Positions 9,224 through 17,010 of a DNA stretch of 64,000 bases are shown piece after piece. Source of the stretch: Palsa-504 sp963822765 (GTDB lineage: Bacteria; Actinomycetota; Actinomycetes; Streptosporangiales; Streptosporangiaceae); assembly GCA_963822765.1 (NCBI GenBank), contig CAWGJL010000034.1, positions 29,583-93,582 on the forward strand, given 5' to 3'. The stretch's first letter is position 1. Every line of letters begins with the position of its first letter. The notes below the pieces were generated by a model, which searched no databases, was not told where the DNA came from, and worked only from the letters and a program-made list of their open reading frames with translations. The translations under genes were made by a program, and so were the position numbers.

Positions 9224-9315
9224 CTCGAAGCCGAAATCCCGATCGATGACCGGGCTCATGGGGTTGGCGGGGCGTGAGGTACCCCAGCCGCCCGCTCCCG
9301 CCAGGCAGCCACGGC

Positions 9316-10152
9316 TCAGCAGCGTCCGTGGTAGGCGCCGCTGGTGAAGGTGGTCCAGGGGGTCCAGTTGGCGCCGTCGTCGGAGATGATGACCGCGGCC
9401 TTGGCGTTGCCCAGCGGGTCGTAGGTGGACAGCGAGCCGTGGTCCGGGTTGATCTGCCAGTAGCCGCGCTCGCCGGCCGCGCCGGTGGCGAACTGCTGGC
9501 CGCTGGATTCGGCCATGGCGATCTCGGCCGCCATGAACGCCTCGGCGTGCGAGCCGCCGCCCTGCTCCCAAAGCTCCTCGAGCCCGGGGCAGCTCAGCGT
9601 CCCGCTCAACGACGCCGAGGAGGTCAGCACGGCGGACCCGCCGGGCGCGGAGGTCATGCTGCTGCTGCCACTCGCCGGCAGCTGGTAGGGAACGTTGAGC
9701 ACCTCGCCCGGGACGATCACGTTCGGGTTGTGAATCACGGACTTGTTGGCCTGGTACAGCCCTCGCCAGTCCGCCGGGTTGCCGTAGAACCGCTGCGCGA
9801 TCGAGGACAGCGTGTCGCCCGGCCGGACGGTGTAGTGCCGGGCCTGCTCGTGATGGATGACCAGGGCGTCGGTATGGACCTGCTCGACGACCGCGCTGCC
9901 CCGGGCGGGGACCTGGCGGGCGCCGTGCATCTGCTCGACGACCACGGGAGACCTGGAGAGCTTGAGGCCGGCGTGGGCCTGCGGGGCGGCGATCAGCACG
10001 CCCGCGATCGCCATGGCCGGGGCTGCCTTGTAGGCCGTCTCCGCAACGTTCTGTACCTGCGACGGCTTGGCGTGCCTGCCGGTCCGCCTGACCTTCCGCG
10101 GGCGGCGGTGCCCGTGCGATGGCCCGTGCGATGGACTGTGCGATGAGTTCAC
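9316..10152 (-). CDS. Secreted LysM-domain transglycosylase-like protein
   Basis: A 278-residue exported protein. A basic N-terminus (about 1-40) precedes a hydrophobic signal segment (43-62, AMAIAGVLIAAPQAHA). A LysM peptidoglycan-binding domain lies at about 107-154 (YTVRPGDTLSSIAQRFYG). The C-terminal domain (205-278) carries EIAMAESSG with Glu215 and GERGYWQINPDHG, typical of lysozyme-like SLT transglycosylases. It probably cleaves glycan strands during growth. The start is GTG at 10152, preceded by GGGAG. The gene is divergent from the ECF sigma gene across a 173-bp gap, so the two may share control. Confidence 0.88.
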   Translation of the reverse strand: MNSSHSPSHGPSHGHRRPRKVRRTGRHAKPSQVQNVAETAYKAAPAMAIAGVLIAAPQAHAGLKLSRSPVVVEQMHGARQVPARGSAVVEQVHTDALVIHHEQARHYTVRPGDTLSSIAQRFYGNPADWRGLYQANKSVIHNPNVIVPGEVLNVPYQLPASGSSSMTSAPGGSAVLTSSASLSGTLSCPGLEELWEQGGGSHAEAFMAAEIAMAESSGQQFATGAAGERGYWQINPDHGSLSTYDPLGNAKAAVIISDDGANWTPWTTFTSGAYHGRC

Positions 10153-10325
10153 AGCACTCCCTTATTCGTGTCACGCCCGGCGCGCTCACCCCGGATACGG
10201 TTCACCCGGCCGGCACGTTCAAACACGCAGAGTTACGTAAGAAACCGGCAACATTTCCGGCTCGCGGTTCGGGTTGGCATCATGGGGTGCGTCAACCTTT
10301 CGCGGTTACTGGTGTCTTAGTGGAC
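10153..10325. promoter_or_regulatory. Divergent promoter region, LysM gene and sigma gene
   Basis: A 173-bp non-coding stretch that must hold the promoters of both divergent genes. Cell-wall hydrolase genes of actinobacteria often carry a c-di-AMP (ydaO-type) riboswitch; I looked on the LysM-gene strand and could not align the conserved core, so no riboswitch is called. I see no other clear site. Confidence 0.4.
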
Positions 10326-10838
10326 ATGGCAGACGTATGGCAGGCCTCTGCTCCGCAAACCGGGGCGGTACCGGTGAGCGCCTTGTTCCAGGCCCGGTAC
10401 CCGGAGCTGGTCCGGCTTGCCGATCTGCTGGGCGCCGATGATCCCGAGGACATCGCCCAGGAGGCATTCGCCCGGCTGATCCAGCGGCAAAAGACGCTCC
10501 GCGACCAGGACGCCGCGCTCGCCTACGTCCGGTCGACCGTGTGCAACCTGGTCCGCAACCGGCATCGCCATCTGCGCGTCGTCCGGCTGCGGACCCCGGC
10601 CGGACACGACGAGGCCTCGTCCGAGCACGCGGTCATGCTCCGCGAAGACCGCCGCGAACTGCTGGCCGCGCTGGCGGCGCTGCCGCCGCGGCGCCGGGAG
10701 GCGATCGTGCTCCGGTACTGGCTCGACCTGTCAGAACGGGAGATGGCCGCCGCCATGCGCGTGTCGGCGGGAACCGTGAAATCGCTGGTGAGCCGCGGCC
10801 TGGACGCGCTCGGCCAGGCGCTGGAGGGCAAGATATGA
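10326..10838 (+). CDS. ECF RNA polymerase sigma factor (SigE-family)
   Basis: A 170-residue sigma-70 family protein. Region 2 spans about 15-80 (ALFQARYPELVRLADLLG, DPEDIAQEAFARLIQ), and region 4 spans about 110-165 (LPPRRREAIVLRYWLDLS and an HTH ending VSAGTVKSLVSRGL). It would direct RNA polymerase to a small regulon. The ATG at 10326 (or GTG at 10320) is preferred because region 2 starts soon after; upstream codons do not resemble the family. The stop overlaps the next start as ATGA, tying it to the membrane partner. Confidence 0.88.
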   Translation: MADVWQASAPQTGAVPVSALFQARYPELVRLADLLGADDPEDIAQEAFARLIQRQKTLRDQDAALAYVRSTVCNLVRNRHRHLRVVRLRTPAGHDEASSEHAVMLREDRRELLAALAALPPRRREAIVLRYWLDLSEREMAAAMRVSAGTVKSLVSRGLDALGQALEGKI

Positions 10839-12019
10839 GCGCGCTCGAAGACCAGTTGCGGGAGGCCCTGGCCGAACGCGCCACGCTGTCGCCCGTCGAC
10901 CCGCACGCCTGGGACAAGACGGTGGCGCGAAGCCGCCGCCGTCGCCGGCTCCGGTGGCCGTGGCCCGCGCGGACCGGGCTCCTGATTCCGGCCGCCGCGG
11001 CCGCCGCCGTTACCGCCATCGCCGTCGCTGCCACCTTGCTGACCGGGCACGGCGGCCTGAGCGGCGCCCCGGGAACCACGTCCACCCGGCCCGCGACCCC
11101 GAGCGCCTCGCCGTCCGTCCCGGCCCCGCCCGGGCCGAACGACCTGTTTGTCCGCGAGATCCCGCCGGTTACCCCGTTCACCAGGCTCAAGCTGTTCGCC
11201 GACGGGCACACGGTGGTGACCTACCTGTGGTTCGGTTACGTGCCCGGGTACGCCAGCGCCGGGCTCGCCCTGTGCGAGGTGAACGACGGCGGATTCTATG
11301 ACGGGTACTCGGCCTGCACCTCCGGGCGGCTTCCGGCCGGCGTACTCGCGCGGTCCGCCGCGACCGACGGCTCCGGGTGGATCAGGCTCGGCGTGGCCGC
11401 CCCGCAGGTCACCTCCGTCACCGCGGTCCTGCCGGGCGGGCGGACGGTCCACGGCTCGGCCGAGTCGGTCCGCGGCCTGCCGTACAAGCTCTGGGCGGTG
11501 AGCTACCCGGTCACTTCCGCGGCCACGCTGGTGTTCCGCGACGCGGCCGGCCGCGAAGTCACCCACCTCGGCATGCCAGGGGATCAACCCGCCCCGTCGC
11601 GCCCGGGCCACGGCGGGATCGCCCTGTTCCGCTACGCCGGCGACACGATGACCGCGTACCGCATCAGCGGCGACCGCATCGGGTTCTGGACCGGCAACGA
11701 CTCCATGTGGTCCGACGTCCCGGTCAGCGAATCGGCGCTGAACGCGATCGACACCGGATCGACCAGGAGTTCCACCGGGTCCACGCCAGACGACTGGTTC
11801 GGCTACGCGCCCAGCGGCACCGCGCGCGTCGCCCTGCGGCTGTCCGACGGCCGGCAGTTCAGCTCGCGGACGATCCCCGGCTGGCCGGGCAGCGGGGTCG
11901 TGTTCTGGGGCCCGCTGACCCTGCCCGCCCGGATCGGCTTGCCCGGCGACATCATCGTGATCACCTACGACTCGGCAGGACACATCCTCCGCGAGGTGCC
12001 GTACATCTTCCTCGGCTAG
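10835..12019 (+). CDS. Membrane-anchored partner of the ECF sigma factor (putative anti-sigma factor)
   Basis: A 394-residue protein. The first 40 residues are cytosolic and charged (ALEDQLREALAERATL). A single membrane segment at about 49-67 is bounded by an Arg-rich stop. A Ser/Pro/Thr-rich linker (about 75-100) leads to a large extracellular domain of beta-type composition. It overlaps the sigma gene by 4 bp, and coupling to an ECF gene plus a one-pass topology fits an anti-sigma factor that senses an outside signal. The typical zinc anti-sigma motif (HxxxCxxC) is absent, so binding is inferred from context only. Confidence 0.7.
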   Translation: MSALEDQLREALAERATLSPVDPHAWDKTVARSRRRRRLRWPWPARTGLLIPAAAAAAVTAIAVAATLLTGHGGLSGAPGTTSTRPATPSASPSVPAPPGPNDLFVREIPPVTPFTRLKLFADGHTVVTYLWFGYVPGYASAGLALCEVNDGGFYDGYSACTSGRLPAGVLARSAATDGSGWIRLGVAAPQVTSVTAVLPGGRTVHGSAESVRGLPYKLWAVSYPVTSAATLVFRDAAGREVTHLGMPGDQPAPSRPGHGGIALFRYAGDTMTAYRISGDRIGFWTGNDSMWSDVPVSESALNAIDTGSTRSSTGSTPDDWFGYAPSGTARVALRLSDGRQFSSRTIPGWPGSGVVFWGPLTLPARIGLPGDIIVITYDSAGHILREVPYIFLG

Positions 12020-12179
12020 GGCAGCACGGCCCGGCGGTCCTCGCCGTCCATGGCCGCCGCCTCCGCCGACCACACCGGCGGGTCGTGCGGCACCCGCAGC
12101 GGCCGCGCCCGGCCGCGGCTGCGGTGGGCCGAACGGGCCCGTTCACCACCGCGGTGCGCAGGTAACCGAGCACGATCAT
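12016..12179 (-). pseudogene. Possible small conserved protein, frameshifted
   Basis: An ATG at 12179 behind a GAGGGAA site starts MIVLGYLRTAVV. After an indel near 12110 another frame reads PLRVPHDPPVWSAEAAAMDG and stops at a TAG sharing the CTAG at 12016-12019 with the convergent anti-sigma gene. The product would be about 55 residues of unknown function. The rest of 12180-12356 holds no feature I can see. Confidence 0.3.
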
Positions 12180-12356
12180 CGATAGCTTCCCTCGGGTCAT
12201 GACCCTCAGGATCAGGCTGCGGCGCCGGGCCAGCCCGGGATGCGGGGACCGTCATGCGGATAAGACGCCAGCCAGAAAGGGAATGTTGTCTCCGGTCAAG
12301 AAATCAGGCCCGGCAGCGGCAAGATCACTGCGGCGGGCCTGGCATCATAGAGGCAA

Positions 12357-12527
12357 ATGAGCAAGTCACCTTCGCGCCGCTTCCCCGTGACCGTCACCCA
12401 GCTGCCGGTCACCCGCTGCCAGATCTGCCACCGCACGGTGGCCTACCGGCCAGGCAACCTCAGCGAGGTCCTGACCGAGCACTACCGCCGGGCCCATCCC
12501 GAAGCGCTCGGCATCACTCCCGAGTAG
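12357..12527 (+). CDS. Small C2H2-type zinc-finger-like protein
   Basis: A 56-residue protein starting MSKSPSRRFPVTVTQL. A Cys-x2-Cys pair (CQIC) is followed 17 residues later by His-x4-His (EHYRRAH), so CxxC...HxxxxH could hold one zinc ion. The basic N-terminus and single finger suggest nucleic-acid binding, but no family is recognised. An AGAGG stretch lies 5 bp before the ATG. It stands alone between the sigma locus and the convergent reductase gene, whose stop lies 3 bp away. It is easily missed by gene callers with a 60-codon limit. Confidence 0.62.
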   Translation: MSKSPSRRFPVTVTQLPVTRCQICHRTVAYRPGNLSEVLTEHYRRAHPEALGITPE

Positions 12528-12530
12528 CTA

Positions 12531-13037
12531 TCAGTCGCGCCGGGCCGCGTCCGGCGTGTCCTGCCACATCTGCGTGCTGTCGAAGCCGATCCGGCCCTCC
12601 GGCACGACCTCGAGCACGACCCGGCGGGGCGAGTCGAGGTGCCGCACGAAGGCCGCCGCCGCCTCCGGGTCACCGGGCCGCACCGCGGCGGCCAGCGCCG
12701 GGTAGAACCAGGCCTTGGTCGCCTCGTCCTCGCGCACCACGCAGCGTCCCTTGTAGGTCAGCGACTTCGACGTCGTGATGCCCGAGCCGCGGGAGGTCAC
12801 CACCACGCTGACCCGCGGATCGCGGCGCACCGCGGGCACCCGCGCGCGCTGGCTGCTGGCGGTGAGCCAGAACCGCCCGTCCCGGAACACGTAGTTCATG
12901 ATCACGCCGAGCGGATGACCCTCGGAGTTGCTCCAGATGAACGTGCACTCGATCTGCCTGGCCAGCAGCTCCGCCTCACTGCCCTGGTCCAGACCGTACT
13001 TCGTCACGTCCTCATAGTCGCGGTCCGGCATGGTCAC
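12531..13037 (-). CDS. Pyridoxamine 5'-phosphate oxidase-like FMN/F420-binding protein
   Basis: A 168-residue split-barrel flavoprotein of the PNPOx-like group. Typical strands are visible: GHPLGVIMNYVFRDGRFWLT, RVPAVRRDPRVSVVVTS, and LTYKGRCVV. Family members bind FMN, F420 or haem and reduce small substrates. The GTG at 13037 overlaps the stop of the aldehyde dehydrogenase gene (GTGA), so it is the second gene of that operon; an ATG lies two codons later. With the divergent LLM gene this locus may handle one oxidative pathway. Confidence 0.85.
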   Translation of the reverse strand: MTMPDRDYEDVTKYGLDQGSEAELLARQIECTFIWSNSEGHPLGVIMNYVFRDGRFWLTASSQRARVPAVRRDPRVSVVVTSRGSGITTSKSLTYKGRCVVREDEATKAWFYPALAAAVRPGDPEAAAAFVRHLDSPRRVVLEVVPEGRIGFDSTQMWQDTPDAARRD

Positions 13038-14464
13038 GAACCCGCGGGCAGCTGGAGCGAGGTGAGCTCGAAGTACTCGGCCAGCCCGTGCTCGCCGAGC
13101 TCGCGGCCGACCCCCGACGCCCGGTAACCGCCGAACGGCGCCTTAACGTTGAACCGCCCCCCGTTCACCGCTACCTGCCCGGTGCGCAGGCGGCGGGCCA
13201 CCGCGATCGCCCGGTCCTGGTCGGCGGACCACACGCCCCCGGCCAGCCCGTACTCGGAGTCGTTCGCGATCCGTACCGCCTCGTCCTCGCTGTCCGCCGG
13301 CAGCACGGCCAGGACCGGGCCGAAGATCTCCTCGCGGGCGATCACCATGTCCGGCGTGACGGCCGAGAACACCGTGGGCCGGACGTAGAACCCGCGGTCC
13401 AGGCCATCCGGCGGATCCTGGCCGCCCGCGACCAGCGTGGCGCCCTCCGCGCTGCCTTGCTCGATGTAGCCGCGGATGCTCTGCCGCTGCCCGGCGGTGA
13501 CCACCGGGCCGAGGTCGGTGCCATCCTCGAGCGGGTCGCCGACGCGCATGGCGCCGATCAGGCCGGCCAGCCCGTCCTCGACGGCCGGCAGCAGCGTGCG
13601 CGGCACGATCAGCCGGGTCAGCGCGGAGCAGGTCTGGCCGTTGTTGACGAAGCAGGCGCGCACCGCCACCGGCAGCGCGGCGGCCAGATCGGTGTCGTCG
13701 AGCAGGATGAACGGCGACTTGCCGCCCAGCTCCAGCGTCAGCCGCTTGACCGTCGGGGCGGCGGCCTGCGCGACCCGGACCCCGGCCTGCGTCGAGCCGG
13801 TGATGCTCACCATGTCGACGTCCGGGTGGGCGGCCAGCATCTCGCCGATCTGGCTGCCCGGCCCGCTGACGATGTTCACCGTGCCGGGCGGCAGGCCCAG
13901 CTCGTCGATCACCTCGGCCAGCACGAAGGCCGCGAGCGGCGCGGCGCCGGCCGGCTTCAGCACGATCGTGCAGCCCGCCGCCATGGCCGGAGCCAGCTTC
14001 GCGGCCAGCTGGTACAGCGGGTAGTTCCACGGCGTGATCGCGGCCACCACCCCGGCTGGCTGCCGGATGAGCAGGGACGTGCCGATCCTGCTTTCCAGCG
14101 GGAAGTCACAAGCGATGTCGGCCATCGACCGGAACACGTCCACGGCCAGGCCGACCTGCACCCGGCGGGAGATCGCGATCGGCGTCCCCACCTCGCGGCT
14201 CATCAGCTCGGCGAGTTGCTCGCCGCGCGCTTCCAGCCCGTCGGCCAGGGCCCGGAGCGCGGCCGCGCGGTCCGCGATGGGGGTCCGCGACCACGCCGGG
14301 AACGCCCCGCGGGCCGCCGCCACCGCCAGCTCGACGTCCGCCCCGCCGCCACGCGGCACCCGGCCCATGACGTCCTCGGTCCGGCTGTCGATCACGTCGA
14401 TGTCGCCATCGGCGGCCGGCTGGACCCAGCCGCCGCCGATGTAAAGCTCCTTGCGAACGTCCAC
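13034..14464 (-). CDS. Aldehyde dehydrogenase family protein
   Basis: A complete 476-residue NAD(P)-dependent aldehyde dehydrogenase, oxidising an aldehyde to an acid in the cytosol. It shows the Rossmann signature ITPWNYPLYQ, the SITGSTQAG loop, the general base in LELGGKSP and the catalytic Cys in NNGQTCSAL. The GTG start at 14464 is preceded by AGGAGG (complement of 14472-14477). The first 142 codons and the promoter lie inside the 1,398-bp duplicated unit, so a second, truncated 5' copy sits at 15437-15862. It is transcribed divergently from the LLM oxidoreductase gene, which suggests joint regulation. Confidence 0.94.
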   Translation of the reverse strand: MDVRKELYIGGGWVQPAADGDIDVIDSRTEDVMGRVPRGGGADVELAVAAARGAFPAWSRTPIADRAAALRALADGLEARGEQLAELMSREVGTPIAISRRVQVGLAVDVFRSMADIACDFPLESRIGTSLLIRQPAGVVAAITPWNYPLYQLAAKLAPAMAAGCTIVLKPAGAAPLAAFVLAEVIDELGLPPGTVNIVSGPGSQIGEMLAAHPDVDMVSITGSTQAGVRVAQAAAPTVKRLTLELGGKSPFILLDDTDLAAALPVAVRACFVNNGQTCSALTRLIVPRTLLPAVEDGLAGLIGAMRVGDPLEDGTDLGPVVTAGQRQSIRGYIEQGSAEGATLVAGGQDPPDGLDRGFYVRPTVFSAVTPDMVIAREEIFGPVLAVLPADSEDEAVRIANDSEYGLAGGVWSADQDRAIAVARRLRTGQVAVNGGRFNVKAPFGGYRASGVGRELGEHGLAEYFELTSLQLPAGS

Positions 14465-14527
14465 CGCGAAACCTCCTGTCTATGACAGTATCTACAGTAT
14501 GAGTTCATAAAGTAAGCGGGAGCCTCA
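14465..14527. promoter_or_regulatory. Divergent promoter/operator between ALDH and LLM genes
   Basis: The 63-bp gap holds CTGTC-TAT-GACAG at 14476-14488 and two direct copies of ACAGTAT at 14485-14491 and 14494-14500. Ribosome sites flank it on both sides (AGGAGG for ALDH, GGGAG at 14518-14522 for LLM). The symmetry suggests a regulator-binding site controlling both genes. The same 63 bp are present unchanged at 15863-15925. Confidence 0.55.
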
Positions 14528-15436
14528 ATGCAGATCGGCCTGTGCTTGCCCCAACTCGGCGGCTACGTTGACCGCGATGGCCTGCGCGCCTTCTGCGAGC
14601 AGGCCGAGGAACTCGGCTACGGCAGCCTATGGGTTCAGGAACACATCTTCTATCCACTGCATCCGGTCTCTGGTTACTCGGCCCGCCCCGGGCTGAAGGT
14701 TCCGGACGCCTACCGCAGCACCCTGGCCGCGCTGGAGACGCTGACCGCCGCGGCGGCCTGGACCACCCGCCCGGTGGTCGGGACGAGCATCCTGGTCGCC
14801 GGGCTGCACCGGCCGGTCGCGCTGGCCCAGCAGCTGTCCACCATCGACCTGCTGTCCGGCGGCCGGCTGGTGGCCGGGTTCAGCGTCGGCTGGTCCGACG
14901 AGGAGCACCAGGTCATGGACGTGGACCCGCGGACCCGCGGCGCCCGCTGCGACGAGCTCATCGACGCCCTGGTCGCCTGCTGGGGACCGGACCCGGTCAC
15001 GTACAGCGGCCGGTTCTTCACCATCCCCGAGGCCGAGATCCGCCCCAAGCCGCTGCAGCAGCCCCGGCCGCGCCTGCTGTCGGGCATGCGCTCGCCGGCC
15101 GGGCTGCGCCGCACCGCGGAGAAGTTCGATATCTGGAACCCGGCGTCCGGCCCGCTCGAGCAGCACTTGGAGATGTTCGGCCAGCTCAGCCAGCTGCGCC
15201 CGCCCGGACGCAAGCCGCTCGAGCTGTACCGCAGGCTGTTCACCACCCCGCCGGTGCAGGTGGCGAACCTGCGCCCGCTCAGCGTGGACGAACTCTGCGA
15301 GGAGGTCGCGCAGTCGCGCGCGGCAGGCGTCGACGCGGTGATCATCGACACCAACTTCGATCCCGCCCTGAACACCCCCCAGCGCTGGGCCGAGGTCCCG
15401 CGGACCCTCGCCCCCCTCCTCGCGGCCGCCACGTAA
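14528..15436 (+). CDS. LLM-class (F420-dependent type) oxidoreductase, copy 1
   Basis: A 302-residue luciferase-like TIM barrel. It opens MQIGLCLPQLGGYVD, has EELGYGSLWVQEH, then LATIDL-type segments (AQQLSTIDLLSGGRLVAGFSVGWS) and a C-terminal VDAVIIDTNF strand. Actinobacterial members usually carry F420 and act as reductases or dehydrogenases in lipid or xenobiotic pathways; FMN cannot be excluded. ATG 14528 follows GGGAG. The second copy at 15926-16834 differs by a single residue near the C-terminus (Glu here, Asp there). Confidence 0.9.
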   Translation: MQIGLCLPQLGGYVDRDGLRAFCEQAEELGYGSLWVQEHIFYPLHPVSGYSARPGLKVPDAYRSTLAALETLTAAAAWTTRPVVGTSILVAGLHRPVALAQQLSTIDLLSGGRLVAGFSVGWSDEEHQVMDVDPRTRGARCDELIDALVACWGPDPVTYSGRFFTIPEAEIRPKPLQQPRPRLLSGMRSPAGLRRTAEKFDIWNPASGPLEQHLEMFGQLSQLRPPGRKPLELYRRLFTTPPVQVANLRPLSVDELCEEVAQSRAAGVDAVIIDTNFDPALNTPQRWAEVPRTLAPLLAAAT

Positions 15437-15862
15437 CGCGGCCACCACCCCGGCTGGCTGCCGGATGAGCAGGGACGTGCCGATCCTGCTTTCCAGCGGG
15501 AAGTCACAAGCGATGTCGGCCATCGACCGGAACACGTCCACGGCCAGGCCGACCTGCACCCGGCGGGAGATCGCGATCGGCGTCCCCACCTCGCGGCTCA
15601 TCAGCTCGGCGAGTTGCTCGCCGCGCGCTTCCAGCCCGTCGGCCAGGGCCCGGAGCGCGGCCGCGCGGTCCGCGATGGGGGTCCGCGACCACGCCGGGAA
15701 CGCCCCGCGGGCCGCCGCCACCGCCCGCTCGACGTCCGCCCCGCCGCCACGCGGCACCCGGCCCATGACGTCCTCGGTCCGGCTGTCGATCACGTCGATG
15801 TCGCCATCGGCGGCCGGCTGGACCCAGCCGCCGCCGATGTAAAGCTCCTTGCGAACGTCCAC
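15437..15862 (-). pseudogene. Truncated 5' copy of the aldehyde dehydrogenase gene
   Basis: Codons 1-142 of the aldehyde dehydrogenase are repeated here with its GTG start, ribosome site and promoter. The frame then runs antisense through LLM copy 1 and has no dehydrogenase residues: no LELGGK and no catalytic Cys. If transcribed it would give antisense RNA to LLM copy 1. Confidence 0.9.
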
Positions 15863-15925
15863 CGCGAAACCTCCTGTCTATGACAGTATCTACAGTATGA
15901 GTTCATAAAGTAAGCGGGAGCCTCA

Positions 15926-16834
15926 ATGCAGATCGGCCTGTGCTTGCCCCAACTCGGCGGCTACGTTGACCGCGATGGCCTGCGCGCCTTCTGCGAGCAG
16001 GCCGAGGAACTCGGCTACGGCAGCCTATGGGTTCAGGAACACATCTTCTATCCACTGCATCCGGTCTCTGGTTACTCGGCCCGCCCCGGGCTGAAGGTTC
16101 CGGACGCCTACCGCAGCACCCTGGCCGCGCTGGAGACGCTGACCGCCGCGGCGGCCTGGACCACCCGCCCGGTGGTCGGGACGAGCATCCTGGTCGCCGG
16201 GCTGCACCGGCCGGTCGCGCTGGCCCAGCAGCTGTCCACCATCGACCTGCTGTCCGGCGGCCGGCTGGTGGCCGGCTTCAGCGTCGGCTGGTCCGACGAG
16301 GAGCACCAGGTCATGGACGTGGACCCGCGGACCCGCGGCGCCCGCTGCGACGAGCTCATCGACGCCCTGGTCGCCTGCTGGGGACCGGACCCGGTGACGT
16401 ACAGCGGCCGGTTCTTCACCATCCCCGAGGCCGAGATCCGCCCCAAGCCGCTGCAGCAGCCCCGGCCGCGCCTGCTGTCGGGCATGCGCTCGCCGGCCGG
16501 GCTGCGCCGCACCGCGGAGAAGTTCGATATCTGGAACCCGGCGTCCGGCCCGCTCGAGCAGCACCTGGAGATGTTCGGCCAGCTCAGCCAGCTGCGCCCG
16601 CCCGGACGCAAGCCGCTCGAGCTGTACCGCAGGCTGTTCACCACCCCGCCGGTGCAGGTGGCGAACCTGCGCCCGCTCAGCGTGGACGAACTCTGCGAGG
16701 AGGTCGCGCAGTCGCGCGCGGCAGGCGTCGACGCGGTGATCATCGACACCAACTTCGATCCCGCCCTGAACACCCCCCAGCGCTGGGCCGATGTCCCGCG
16801 GACCCTCGCCCCCCTCCTCGCGGCCGCCACGTAA
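15926..16834 (+). CDS. LLM-class (F420-dependent type) oxidoreductase, copy 2
   Basis: A second intact 302-residue LLM protein, identical to copy 1 except for Asp in place of Glu in the C-terminal QRWADVPRTL segment. It has its own copy of the divergent promoter (15863-15925). Three silent differences from copy 1 and intact coding capacity indicate that both copies could be expressed, doubling the dose. The downstream 16835-17010 region is AT-rich and is the likely promoter of the broken HNH gene. Confidence 0.9.
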   Translation: MQIGLCLPQLGGYVDRDGLRAFCEQAEELGYGSLWVQEHIFYPLHPVSGYSARPGLKVPDAYRSTLAALETLTAAAAWTTRPVVGTSILVAGLHRPVALAQQLSTIDLLSGGRLVAGFSVGWSDEEHQVMDVDPRTRGARCDELIDALVACWGPDPVTYSGRFFTIPEAEIRPKPLQQPRPRLLSGMRSPAGLRRTAEKFDIWNPASGPLEQHLEMFGQLSQLRPPGRKPLELYRRLFTTPPVQVANLRPLSVDELCEEVAQSRAAGVDAVIIDTNFDPALNTPQRWADVPRTLAPLLAAAT

Positions 16835-17010
16835 CCGGCGCCGCTGTCACCGACACGCGACAGCCCTGGCCGCACGCCCGTGCCCGGCGCCCATCCGATC
16901 GCCGACCCGCCATTCTCAAATGATCATGAACTAGTGTTCGATTACTATCTGATCTATGATAGACTGCCCGTAGAAGAATTCATAATTTTCTTCCGAACGG
17001 AGCGTGGTCC

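Larger units (their letters stand above)
14039..15436. repeat. Tandem duplication, copy 1 (1,398 bp)
   Basis: This unit carries the 5' end of the aldehyde dehydrogenase gene, the divergent promoter and the complete LLM gene. It is repeated head-to-tail at 15437-16834. I noted five base differences: one in the ALDH part (Leu/Arg) and four in the LLM gene (one Glu/Asp, three silent). No longer homology remains at the junctions, so the end point suggests illegitimate or short-homology duplication. Confidence 0.95.
15437..16834. repeat. Tandem duplication, copy 2 (1,398 bp)
   Basis: Second head-to-tail copy of 14039-15436. It includes a truncated aldehyde dehydrogenase 5' end, the divergent promoter and an intact LLM gene. 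Immediately after 16834 the sequence becomes unique. The near identity shows the event is recent, or that the copies are kept alike by recombination. Confidence 0.95.

Noticed and set aside
10153..10325. c-di-AMP (ydaO-type) riboswitch before the LysM gene
   Set aside because: Expected for this gene type, but I could not align the conserved core or pair its helices; left uncalled.
14627..15862. A 411-codon ALDH-LLM antisense fusion protein
   Set aside because: Created by the tandem duplication: real ALDH codons end at 142, and the rest is antisense to LLM copy 1.
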